Below, in pieces: positions 46,290 to 54,242 of a stretch of DNA of 64,000 nucleotides. How positions within the stretch are numbered: position 1 is the first letter of the stretch; each line of letters begins with the position of its first letter. The notes below the pieces were generated by a model. That model was not told the origin of the DNA. It made no database searches and saw only the letters and a program-made list of their open reading frames with translations. The position numbers and the translations under genes were made by a program. This DNA comes from Frankia sp. AgB32 (lineage in GTDB: Bacteria > Actinomycetota > Actinomycetes > Frankiales > Frankiaceae): positions 119,503 through 183,502 of the forward strand of contig NZ_JALKFX010000001.1 of NCBI RefSeq assembly GCF_023243045.1, in the 5' to 3' direction.

Positions 46290-48449
46290 GTGCGTACCGT
46301 ATGCTCTCGGGCCGGTAACCCGGTACGCAGAGTGATGGGCCGTAGTTCTGCCGTCCACCCCACCGTGATCGAACCGTCAACCTGGCTGCGAGCCACCCCG
46401 GCCAAAATCGTCGGACCCCACCGTTATCGTTACTGTCGTCCATCGGCCCCGGTGACGGACGGACGGCGACCCGACATCGAGATCCTGGGCCCCTTGATCC
46501 AGGACGATGTCCGTGTTCTCCTGGTGCTCGTTGACGCAGACGTTCGGGAAGGGTATCGGCGAGTGTCCACTTACGGGGTCAAGCTGCAACGCAGCGACGA
46601 TCTGCGACTGGTCCGCCATCCGGATGGCTGTACAGGGGACACTTTCGAGCAGTGGTGCGCGCAGAGGCTGGCGGAGGGAAAGCGGCTCGCCGTCGACCTC
46701 TTCTCCGGCGCCGGGGGGCTGAGCCTCGGGCTGGAGGAGGCTGGCTGGACGGTCGCGGTCTCCGTCGACAACGACGAGAAGGCCGTGCAGACGCACAGCC
46801 ACAACTTCCCCGGTCTGGCCCTGGACCTCGACCTCAGCGAACCCTCACAGCGTCAGGGGCTCGTCGATCTCCTCAACACGACCAACATCGATCTCCTCGC
46901 CGGCGGACCACCCTGCCAGCCGTTCAGTCGCGCCGGTCGCAGCAAGATCCGAAGCTTGGTGGTCGCCGGGCACCGCGAGGAACATGACCGTCGGCGTGAG
47001 CTGTGGCAGGCGTTCCTCGATGTCGCGCTGGCCGTGCGGCCTCGGGCTGTCCTGATGGAGAACGTTCCGGATATGGCCCTCGGTGACGACTTCGCCGTGG
47101 TGCGGACCATGGTCGACGCACTGGAACGCGGCGGTTACTACACCGAGTTCAGACTGGTCGATGCGTGGCGTTACGGCGTTCCCCAACATCGGAAGCGTCT
47201 CATAGTCCTTGCTCGGCGTGATGTCGAGGACTTCGCCTGGCCGGCCGAGCAGAGCAGGCAGCCAACACTGCGCGACGCGATCGGTGACCTCCCCGAACTC
47301 GGCGACACCACCGGCGCTCGCGAGCTGCCCCACAGCAGGCTCCGACGTCTGTCTGCCTTCGCCAGGACGATGCGAGCCGGCGCCCGGAACGGCATCGTGT
47401 GGGACCACATGACCCGGCCGGTGCGGGACGACGACCGCGCGATTTTCGGAATGATGGACGCCTCCACTCTGTACGCCAACCTTCCCGCAGCCCTGAGGCG
47501 CTACTCGGCCGAGACTTTCGACGACAAGTACAAGAAGCTCGACTGGAACTCGGTGAGCCGCTCCATCACCGCCCACATCGCCAAGGACGGCTACTGGTAC
47601 ATCCATCCCCAGGAGCTCAGGACTCTCACGGTCCGCGAGGCCGCCCGAGTTCAGACCTTCCCCGATCGCTTCCGATTCGCGGGTACCCGCAGCGACGCGT
47701 TCCGCCAGATTGGTAACGCCGTTCCCCCGCTCCTGGGACGCGCCGCAGCGACTGCGCTCCACCCGGCACCGACGTACGAACGTTCCGAGGAGCGGCTGGG
47801 GGAAGCATCACGCTGGGTACAGGCGAGGCAGGCGCTTACCATCTGGGCAGCGCAGCAGCAGCGCGGCCCCAACTGGTATGCGCTGCCCGGTCCGGACCTC
47901 ACGCCGGCCGTGGCCGCAGTCGCGGCACTCCTGTTGAACCGTTCCAGCTCTCCCAAGGGAACCGACCAGGCGCTTTCCGTGATCCGCGGCCGTGCGCGGC
48001 TGGCGAGGGCGGAGCTGGACCAGATGCAGCAGGAACTCCCGACGCAGGCCGGACGTCAGGTGCTGGAACGGTTCCGCCCACTGCTGCCGAAGCGCAAGCT
48101 CTGGGCGGACCCCGAGGCACTGATCGAGCACCTGACAATGAAAGCAGCGGAGGAGCGAACCTTCCGACTCCTGATCGGCGAGGACGTACTCCTTGCCTCC
48201 CAGACGACTCTCAGGGTTGCGGCCCGAGTGGCTGGCAGTGACTCGGACAGGACGAACAGGTTGAGCGACGGCCGTGTCGATCTGGCCAGGCTGGTCGGAG
48301 CCGGCGCGGAGGCGCCGCTGCGTACAGCGGCACTCCGGCTGCTCGGCAGTACGGTGTGCAGGGCACCCAGCACCGTGTGCGGCGACTGCCCGCTCCAGCA
48401 GCAGTGCGTCGGCAGCTCCGGTGAGCGTGCCGTGCAGACCCTGTTCTAG
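46290..48449 (+). CDS. C5-cytosine DNA methyltransferase with EndoIII-type FeS C-terminus
   Basis: Motifs run in order: LAVDLFSGAGGLSLGLEEAG (SAM site, from residue about 133), GGPPCQPFSRAG with catalytic Cys near residue 208, MENVPDM near 257, PQHRKRLIVLARR and IGNAVPPLLGR at the end of the core. After the core, a 220-residue domain ends in Cys690-x6-Cys697-x2-Cys700-x5-Cys706. That spacing is the same as the [4Fe-4S] loop of endonuclease III and MutY. Just before it, LRVAARVAGSDSDRTNRL resembles the HhH-GPD R-v-x-x-R segment, but the glycosylase Asp/His positions are not conserved. The start is unclear: GTG 46290 is the longest, ATG 46335 and GTG 46452 are alternatives. Its stop overlaps the convergent vsr stop by 4 nt. 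Confidence 0.92.
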   Translation: MRTVCSRAGNPVRRVMGRSSAVHPTVIEPSTWLRATPAKIVGPHRYRYCRPSAPVTDGRRPDIEILGPLIQDDVRVLLVLVDADVREGYRRVSTYGVKLQRSDDLRLVRHPDGCTGDTFEQWCAQRLAEGKRLAVDLFSGAGGLSLGLEEAGWTVAVSVDNDEKAVQTHSHNFPGLALDLDLSEPSQRQGLVDLLNTTNIDLLAGGPPCQPFSRAGRSKIRSLVVAGHREEHDRRRELWQAFLDVALAVRPRAVLMENVPDMALGDDFAVVRTMVDALERGGYYTEFRLVDAWRYGVPQHRKRLIVLARRDVEDFAWPAEQSRQPTLRDAIGDLPELGDTTGARELPHSRLRRLSAFARTMRAGARNGIVWDHMTRPVRDDDRAIFGMMDASTLYANLPAALRRYSAETFDDKYKKLDWNSVSRSITAHIAKDGYWYIHPQELRTLTVREAARVQTFPDRFRFAGTRSDAFRQIGNAVPPLLGRAAATALHPAPTYERSEERLGEASRWVQARQALTIWAAQQQRGPNWYALPGPDLTPAVAAVAALLLNRSSSPKGTDQALSVIRGRARLARAELDQMQQELPTQAGRQVLERFRPLLPKRKLWADPEALIEHLTMKAAEERTFRLLIGEDVLLASQTTLRVAARVAGSDSDRTNRLSDGRVDLARLVGAGAEAPLRTAALRLLGSTVCRAPSTVCGDCPLQQQCVGSSGERAVQTLF

Positions 48450-48904
48450 CCACCGCTGCTTCGTGTCGCCGCCAGTACCCGACCGGCAGCAGCAGCAGCA
48501 TCCCTGCGGATCTCGCATTCCCACACCCGGACCACTCGCCAGCCTGCCATCTCGGCGGCTTGGTTGTTCCGTCGGTCGCGTTCGCGGTTAGTCGACAGTT
48601 TCTCGTCCCACCGCTGGGCGTTCGGGCCACGGAACTGTGTGGGTGAATGTGTGGGACACCCGTGCCAGAAGCATCCGTCGACGAAAACGACCAAGCGGTA
48701 CCGAGGTAGGACGAAGTCAGGCGTACATCGTGGAGCCACGGTCCGATGGATCCGGAACCGTAGTCCCAGGGCGTGTACGGCGCGGCGCAGTACGAGTTCG
48801 GGCTTCGTGTCGCGCGTACGTCGGCCGCGCAAGTGTTGGCCCTTGACGGTCTGTATCCATCCTTCGGGCACAAAGTCCCCCAATCGCCAACATCGGCTAC
48901 GCAA
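48446..48904 (-). CDS. vsr: Very short patch repair endonuclease
   Basis: The 152-residue protein shows the Vsr core: RRTRDTKPELVLRRAVHALGLRFRIHR, TVAPRCTPDFVLPRYRLVVFVDGCFWHGCPTH (with the catalytic Asp and the zinc-site Cys and His) and NNQAAEMAGWRVVRVWECEIRRD. Vsr nicks T:G mismatches that arise from deamination of 5-methylcytosine, so it protects sites of the adjoining methyltransferase. The start is TTG 48904, or GTG at VPEGW about 12 codons in. It converges on the methyltransferase gene with a 4-nt overlap. Confidence 0.92.
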   Translation of the reverse strand: MRSRCWRLGDFVPEGWIQTVKGQHLRGRRTRDTKPELVLRRAVHALGLRFRIHRTVAPRCTPDFVLPRYRLVVFVDGCFWHGCPTHSPTQFRGPNAQRWDEKLSTNRERDRRNNQAAEMAGWRVVRVWECEIRRDAAAAAGRVLAATRSSGG

Positions 48905-48964
48905 GATCCCGTCGTGAACTCAGCTCGGTCACTCCTATTTTCTCGACAACCCGTGCCCCCAGGT

Positions 48965-49262
48965 CGCCACAGGGAACTCCCTGCGCCGCGACTGGCCGAC
49001 CCCGACCGCGCGGGACTCGACCCGCAGGGGCTGGCTTGAACGACCCTGCCCGACCCCTGCCTGAGACGGTTGATGGACGCCTCAGCCCCGAATGGGTGGA
49101 GCTGATGATGGTCCTGTCCCTGGCCGGACCGAAGTCGAGTAGGGCCCTGAGAGCCTGGCAAGCGACGTGCCGCACCAGGTCGAACGGCTGCGCGGCCTGG
49201 GCAACGCCGTCGTACCCCAGGGTGTGGAACACCTCGGCCGCATCCTGCGCACTTGGCGGCGC
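48965..49262 (+). pseudogene. Remnant of a second C5-methyltransferase (C-terminal)
   Basis: In several frames the sequence reads GNSLRRDWPTPTARDSTRRG, then VDGRLSPEWVELMM, then DVPHQVERLRGLGNAVVPQGVEHLGRILRTWRR. The LRGLGNAVVPQ motif is the motif X end of phage-type cytosine methyltransferases, and PTPTARDS precedes it in that group. Frameshifts separate the parts. It shows that another methyltransferase once sat here. Confidence 0.72.
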
Positions 49263-49272
49263 AGTGCACCGA

Positions 49273-50025
49273 TCAGCTATCAGCCCGATCGGAGAAGTCG
49301 ATCTTCAGCTGAGATTGGACGTCGAGTTGCGAATCACCACCAAGAGCCGGTTGTACATCATCACGGTGCGGTACTCGCGCAAGGAGGTTGATCACGAGTC
49401 CGGCCAGCCGGCTCGTCTCGAACACGGACGGCGCCAGGATGACAAGAAGTTCCGGCCGCGCGGGGTCGATAGTGAATCCACAGCCACTCTCCTCGACCAG
49501 TGGCTGCAACTGCTGGACAACCCGCCTGCTGGCCGCGAAGTAGACCACCGGATGATCAGACCAGGCGTGGCGGTCGCCGTGCCCCCGGCAGCTGGCCGCG
49601 GGGAAGGCACCGAACTCCGCCAGCGCATAGGTCAGGCCGGCAACGCCGATCTCCAGGCCATCGAGTGTAGGTTCGTCGTAGGGCCCCCTCAGCAGGACGT
49701 CGGCGAGGTCGCTTCCGGCAGGCAGGTCGATGCTATCTCGACCCTCGACCGCAGTGGCCAGCTCTGCGAAGTGGTCCGGGCTATCCGCCAAGAGACAGAG
49801 GCCATCAATGATCTTTCGCTCTTCCTCCACGATTCCCGAAGCAACACCCGGGCCCAGATCGGCTATCACCCAGTTGTCCCGGAAGTAGCCGAAGCCTTCG
49901 TCGTCGGTCAGATCATCGTCGCTCGGCAGCCAGTAAGCCGCCGCCTTTGGGATTGTCGGGTCAACATCGATGTCCGCACAGGGAAAGACTCGTCGGAAGC
50001 TCTCGCGCTCCACCATCCTCGTCAT
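49273..50025 (-). CDS. Hypothetical protein (250 aa) at the edge of the defence island
   Basis: The gene has good start signals (GGAGG just before ATG 50025) and regular coding. Recognisable segments are AYWLPSDDDLTDDEGFGYFRDNW, LTYALAEFGAFPAASCRGHG (with a Cys-x-Gly-His pattern), HPVVYFAASRRVVQQLQPLVEESGCGFTIDPARPELLVILAP. I do not assign a family. It may be a defence or nucleotide-signalling component or unrelated. A 10-bp palindrome overlaps its leader (50032-50041). Confidence 0.7.
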   Translation of the reverse strand: MTRMVERESFRRVFPCADIDVDPTIPKAAAYWLPSDDDLTDDEGFGYFRDNWVIADLGPGVASGIVEEERKIIDGLCLLADSPDHFAELATAVEGRDSIDLPAGSDLADVLLRGPYDEPTLDGLEIGVAGLTYALAEFGAFPAASCRGHGDRHAWSDHPVVYFAASRRVVQQLQPLVEESGCGFTIDPARPELLVILAPSVFETSRLAGLVINLLARVPHRDDVQPALGGDSQLDVQSQLKIDFSDRADS

Positions 50026-50031
50026 GGCCCT

Positions 50032-50041
50032 CCAATATTGG
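50032..50041. promoter_or_regulatory. Palindrome before the 250-aa gene
   Basis: CCAATATTGG is a perfect 10-bp palindrome whose minus-strand copy runs into the Shine-Dalgarno GGAGG, in an AT-rich patch (AATATCGGATCG on the plus strand). It is a candidate operator. Confidence 0.45.
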
Positions 50042-50474
50042 AATATCGGATCGCGGCTTTTGCCTCCTAAAGAAGCAATAGCGCCAGCATCTTAGCACTC
50101 GTCCGCATGACTGAGGTCATGCCTCGCCGGACACCGGAAACCTGTGGACATCTGGCCCGTCCCATCCGGGCCCAGGCGTCGCCGGAGACGGATCCCATTG
50201 CCTCTACTTACAGACTTCTCCTCGTCGCGAGCGTTCAGGCCCCGGAGGCCGGGGACGGGTGCGTGGTCCCGGCGGCGGCTCGGTCGGGTGAGGACTTCTA
50301 CGCTGTCGACGGACTGGTCGATCGCGCCCCGGGGAGATGGACAAGCGGGCCGTCAGATCGGTGCCCGAGCAGGGCGAAGAAGGCTCGCAGCCGCGAATCG
50401 TTGATCGCATGGGTCAGGCGCAGCGCCGAGTACATGCTCGCCTGACACCACCCCACCAACCACCACCAAGCCGG
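50042..50474. other. Intergenic region before the tRNA flank
   Basis: About 430 bases without a supported gene; plus-strand frames here read into the tRNA region and carry no motif. Confidence 0.45.
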
Positions 50475-50577
50475 TTACACGCCGGCGGGACGGGGGGCTC
50501 GGGGGGTTGTCCCCCCGAAAAACATTGCGGCCCGCCGCGAAGCTGACCAAAGTCAGCGAGCACGACGGGCCGGCTTG
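50475..50577. terminator. Hairpin element downstream of tRNA-Ala
   Basis: Read on the minus strand this is the tRNA 3' flank: an outer stem of 7 or more bp (CGGCCCG/CGGGCCG), an inner stem GCTGAC/GTCAGC and a G-rich/C-rich pair (GGGGGG...CCCCCC) with a T-rich stretch (TTTTT). It probably ends the tRNA transcript. A diverged copy is at 34886-34986. Confidence 0.6.
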
Positions 50578-50651
50578 TGGAGGTGAGGGGACTCGAACCC
50601 CTGGCCTCCTCCGTGCGAGGGAGGCGCTCTACCAGGCTGAGCTACACCCCC
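50578..50651 (-). tRNA. tRNA-Ala (anticodon CGC)
   Basis: The cloverleaf is complete: acceptor GGGGGTG/CACCTCC with the G3:U70 pair that marks alanine tRNAs, D-arm GCTC...GAGC, anticodon stem CCTCC/GGAGG with loop CTCGCAC (anticodon CGC), variable loop of 5 and T-arm AGGGG-TTCGAGT-CCCCT. The CCA end is not encoded. It reads GCG codons. Confidence 0.95.
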
Positions 50652-50749
50652 TGGAAGTAAGTGAAGCTTACAGGACGCCGGGGAGTAGGTGGGGACTGCC
50701 CCCCGTCGTCCCGCGCAGTGGGCTCCCGGAGCTTCCTGGGCCCGGTTGT

Positions 50750-51307
50750 TCAGGTCGGGACGACCAGGGGGTGCTGGTCCACCGACCTGGCGACGGGGAC
50801 GGTGATCTCGGGAGATCTGCCCAGATGCAGGGCGGGACGTTCGCCCTGTGCCTGGGCGGTGGGGCGGACGGGCGTTGTCGCGTCGCCGATGGCGAGGTCG
50901 GCGGCCAGGCGGTCGAACAGAGCGGCCGCGTCGGCCGGGCGCAGCAGGCCCGCCTCGTGGCTGGTCCAGCCGTAGGCCTTCGCGCCGTCGATGACGATCA
51001 CCTGGTCGGGTTGGGCGCCGGGGAAGGCCAGCCGTGCGCCGGTGGGCGGCGGTGAGGATTCGAGCGGGCGGTGGGCCCACAGCTGCAGCTCCTCCTCGGG
51101 GCACCATGCCTCGTCCCGGACGCAGACCTGCCAGGCCGTGCGGCCGGGACGGTAGGCGGCGAGGCGGACGGCGGTGCCGCGGCAGCGGAAGTGCAGGCCG
51201 ACACCGTCCCGGCGGACGCTGCGGACATCGACCGGAACCGCGGAACTGGCCGGGCAGACGAGGTGTCCGTCCGCCCGCAACCTGGTCATCCACGCCTTGA
51301 AGGACAT
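50750..51307 (-). CDS. Hypothetical protein (185 aa)
   Basis: It starts at ATG 51307 with AGGAAGGAAGG upstream. The N-terminal part (FKAWMTRLRADGHLVCPASSAVPVDVRSVRRDGVGLHFRCRGTAVRLAAYRP) is beta-rich with two Cys; later come EEELQLWAHRPL and VIVIDGAKAYGWTSHEAGLLRPADAAALFDRLAADL. The family is not recognised. It is likely chromosomal, outside the island. Confidence 0.7.
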   Translation of the reverse strand: MSFKAWMTRLRADGHLVCPASSAVPVDVRSVRRDGVGLHFRCRGTAVRLAAYRPGRTAWQVCVRDEAWCPEEELQLWAHRPLESSPPPTGARLAFPGAQPDQVIVIDGAKAYGWTSHEAGLLRPADAAALFDRLAADLAIGDATTPVRPTAQAQGERPALHLGRSPEITVPVARSVDQHPLVVPT

Positions 51308-51978
51308 GGCTTCGTTGCCTTCCTTCCTCGTCGAGCGAACCTTGCCGGACACGGGACTGTCAGCGGGAGGTCTGGGATGAGACGGGGCGCGGCCGTCGGC
51401 CGCCTGCCGCACCGGCCGGGCCCGTGGTTCACAGCGGATTCGGCGATGCCGGCGTAGACGCGAGGCGCGACGAGAGCGGATGTCGAGGGCAGGGACTTGC
51501 CCGCCGATGGATCCGTCATCCAGCGGTCAGACCAGCGGGAGCGATCGCCGCGTGGACGAGGCGGTCGGCCCGCTGTGACCGACTCGTGTGCGCGGAAGGC
51601 CGCGTTCCGGCCCGGGCGCGGAGTTGGCCGCGCGCCGCGCCGGGGACTTCAGCTGCCGAGGGGGACCCTCGCGCCAAGGCGGCTCCGCTGTCAGCGGGCC
51701 GCGCGGCTCGTCGTGGTGGCGAGGAGCCTCAGTGGACGCGAGGGCTGGGACAACACGGACAGGCTCCGGGACGACAGACCACTTGCCACGCCCAGCGAGG
51801 GGCGGTGCCGTGCTGCAGACGGAGCGTCACCTCTCCAATTATGCACGGTAGTTGCCGAGGATGCCCGTGCCGAGGTGCGTGCCACAGCGGACAGCCCGTT
51901 CGGAGGATGGGGTGGGCGGTCCGGGGGGAATCAGTCTGTGGAGGGATCCGGCGGCGCGGCGGGAAGGCGGTGCGGACA
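51308..51978. other. Upstream region without a recognised gene
   Basis: About 670 bases. Open frames exist on both strands but none shows a domain or good start. A promoter for the phosphoribosyltransferase gene is expected here; no convincing DosR-like box was seen. Confidence 0.45.
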
Positions 51979-53289
51979 ATGGCGATCTTCGTGGATCGGG
52001 CCGACGCCGGTCGACTGCTCAGCGCCCGCCTCGCCCACCTGTGCGGCGAGGACGTCGTCGTCGCGGCCCTGCCGCGGGGCGGCGTGCCGGTCGGGTTCGA
52101 GATCGCCCGGGCGCTGGCCGCACCGATGGACGTGATCTCCGTTCGCAAGATCGGCGTTCCGCGCCAGCCCGAACTGGCCATGGGCGCGATTGCCGAGGGC
52201 GGCATTCGCGTGGTCGACGACGAGACGGTGTGCATGGCCCAGGTGGGCCAGGAGGAGTTCGCTCGGATCGAGGCGCTGGAGGCGGTCGAGCTCGATCGGC
52301 GCGCCCGCCGCTTCCGGGCCGGCCGGCCGCGGATACCGCTGTCCGGACGCACCGTTGTCGTCGTCGACGACGGCATCGCCACCGGCTCGACGGCCCTGGC
52401 CGCGTGCCGTGCCGCGCAGGCGCAGGGCGTGGCCCGGCTGGTGCTGGCCGCCCCGATCGCCGCGCGGGACCGGCTGATCCGGTTTCGGGCCGACGCCGAC
52501 GAGGTGGTCTGCGTCGAGGCGTCGCAGGCATTCTTCGGCGTCGGCGAGTTCTACGGTGATTTCACCCAGACCTCGGATGAGGAGGTCGTCGAGCTGCTTG
52601 ACCGGTCCGCCCGCAATGTGGGGCGAACCGTGGAGGTCGAGATCCCCACCCCGGCGGTCGGGCTGTCGGGCATGCCTGGACTACTTGGCCTGCCCGCGCG
52701 GCCCCGCGCGGTGGTGGTCTTCGCGCATGGCAGCGGCAGCGGTCGGCACAGTCCGCGCAACCGGTTCGTCGCCGACGTACTCCGCGCGGCCGGCTTCGCG
52801 ACGCTCCTGGTCGACCTCCTCGACCAGGACGAGGCGGCGGACGACGTGGCCGCGTTCGACCTCAGGCTGGTGGCCGGGCGTCTGCTGACCGCGGTCGCCT
52901 GGCTGCGCGCGCGGCCTGAGACGGCCTCGTTGCCCCTCGGCTGTTTCGGCGCCAGCACCGGCGCCGCCGCGGCGCTGTCGGCGGCGGCCCAGGCCGGCGC
53001 GGGCATTGCTGCGGTCGTGTCCCGGGGTGGGCGCCCCGACCTGGCCTGGGAGGTGCTGCCGGAGGTCAGCGCGCCCACCCTGCTCATCGTCGGCGACCGG
53101 GACGACCAGGTGGTGGAGCTCAACCGGTGGGCCCGGCAGCGACTGACCGGCTGCATCAGTCGGCTGGAGATCGTGCCCGGGGCGACGCATCTGTTCGTCG
53201 AGCCGGGCGCGCTGACCCAGGTGGCGACGGACGCCCGCGACTGGTTCCTCGAACGGCTCGCGCCACGACCGGCGGCCCGATCGGCCTGA
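51979..53289 (+). CDS. Phosphoribosyltransferase-dienelactone hydrolase-like fusion
   Basis: The 436-residue protein joins two enzymes. Residues 1-210 form a PRTase-type I domain: LPRGGVPVGFEIARALAAPMDVISVRKIG, then TVVVVDDGIATGSTALAACRAA, the PRPP-binding loop. Residues about 220-436 form an alpha/beta hydrolase of the dienelactone-hydrolase kind: AVVVFAHGSGSGRHSPRN, nucleophile in LGCFGASTGAAAAL, acid in TLLIVGDRDDQV and His in PGATHLFVEPG. The same fusion occurs in mycobacterial dormancy (DosR-type) regulons, as does the CBS protein encoded next. Start ATG 51979 lies within a long open frame (from 51424) whose first part has no domain. Confidence 0.88.
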   Translation: MAIFVDRADAGRLLSARLAHLCGEDVVVAALPRGGVPVGFEIARALAAPMDVISVRKIGVPRQPELAMGAIAEGGIRVVDDETVCMAQVGQEEFARIEALEAVELDRRARRFRAGRPRIPLSGRTVVVVDDGIATGSTALAACRAAQAQGVARLVLAAPIAARDRLIRFRADADEVVCVEASQAFFGVGEFYGDFTQTSDEEVVELLDRSARNVGRTVEVEIPTPAVGLSGMPGLLGLPARPRAVVVFAHGSGSGRHSPRNRFVADVLRAAGFATLLVDLLDQDEAADDVAAFDLRLVAGRLLTAVAWLRARPETASLPLGCFGASTGAAAALSAAAQAGAGIAAVVSRGGRPDLAWEVLPEVSAPTLLIVGDRDDQVVELNRWARQRLTGCISRLEIVPGATHLFVEPGALTQVATDARDWFLERLAPRPAARSA

Positions 53290-53440
53290 CCAGGCGGCGC
53301 ACCGCCCGTTCGGGCCACCCGGAACACCTCTCGCGACGATGTGCGTTCTCTCTGTAATCGGGGAATGACGGTGGAGGCACACGTGAGCCCGTTCGCGCGG
53401 TGTAGGTAGATGGGAACGGGCCGATCGGAGGAGGAGAGAG

Positions 53441-54184
53441 ATGGCCTACGTCGGCTCGATGATCAGCCGGCCGCCGACGACGGTCGAGCGGTCCACCACG
53501 ATCGCGAACGCCGCCCGGGAGATGGCCCGAACGGGGGTGGGTGCCCTGCTGGTGGTCGACAACGAACATCTCGTCGGAATTGTCACCGATCGTGACATTG
53601 TGGTACGGGGAATGGCCCGCGGGATCGGTGCCGACGGCCGTATCGACGCGTTGATGACCACGGAGGTCGTGACGGTCCCCGCGGGCATGGGCATCGAGCG
53701 GGCGTACGAGATCTTCCGCGATCACGCGTTGCGACGGCTGCCGGTGCTCGACGGACGCCGCATCGTCGGCGTCGTCACCGTCGATGACCTGCTCATCCGC
53801 TGCCAGCACGAGCTGGCGGAGCTGACTCGTCCGCTGCGGGACGAGACCTTCGCTCCGCAGCACGAGGCCGCCGCACCGGTCGTTGTCGGCGCACCCGCCG
53901 CCGGCGCGGTCGCCGGTACCGTCGCCGCACTGTCACATTCCGCGGTGTTCCCCCACCGCATCGGCGTGCTCCGGGCTCATCCCGGGGACACGTTGATCGT
54001 CCACAGCCATATCCCCCGCACGCCGGACCGGCTGGGCGAGATCTTCGATGTGCGGTCGGATGTCGGTGACCCGCCGTTCGCCGTGCGGTGGGCCGACAAC
54101 GGCCATGTCACCTTCGTCTTCCCCGGCCCGGACGCCGAGGTCCGCCACGTCCCCGCCGGCGCCGCCAGCCGGCAACCCGCCTGA
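53441..54184 (+). CDS. CBS-domain and DUF1918 protein
   Basis: The 247-residue protein starts at ATG 53441 behind GGAGGAGGAGAG. Two CBS repeats occupy residues 1-130 (ISRPPTTVERSTTIANAAREMARTGVGALLVVDNEHLVGIVTDRDIVVRGM, then MTTEVVTVPAGMGIERAYEIFRDHALRRLPVLDGRRIVGVVTVDDL). These bind adenine nucleotides in other proteins. The C-terminus is a DUF1918 domain (HPGDTLIVHSHI, then RLGEIFDVRSDVGDPPFAVRWADNGHVTFVFPGPDAEV). The function is unknown. Placed next to the PRTase-hydrolase fusion, it suggests a stress or hypoxia module. Confidence 0.88.
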   Translation: MAYVGSMISRPPTTVERSTTIANAAREMARTGVGALLVVDNEHLVGIVTDRDIVVRGMARGIGADGRIDALMTTEVVTVPAGMGIERAYEIFRDHALRRLPVLDGRRIVGVVTVDDLLIRCQHELAELTRPLRDETFAPQHEAAAPVVVGAPAAGAVAGTVAALSHSAVFPHRIGVLRAHPGDTLIVHSHIPRTPDRLGEIFDVRSDVGDPPFAVRWADNGHVTFVFPGPDAEVRHVPAGAASRQPA

Positions 54185-54242
54185 CCGGCCCCGCGGCCTC
54201 GAGGGGCCGGGCCGGTTCGGCGGCTCAGGCTGTTTCGGCGGC

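Noticed and set aside
37151-48904. Classification as BREX or DISARM
   Set aside because: No PglZ, BrxC, Lon-like or PLD-helicase pair is present; the gene set is different.
50507-51055. 182-residue plus-strand gene
   Set aside because: It begins in the terminator element and reads through the tRNA-Ala gene, so it is an artefact.
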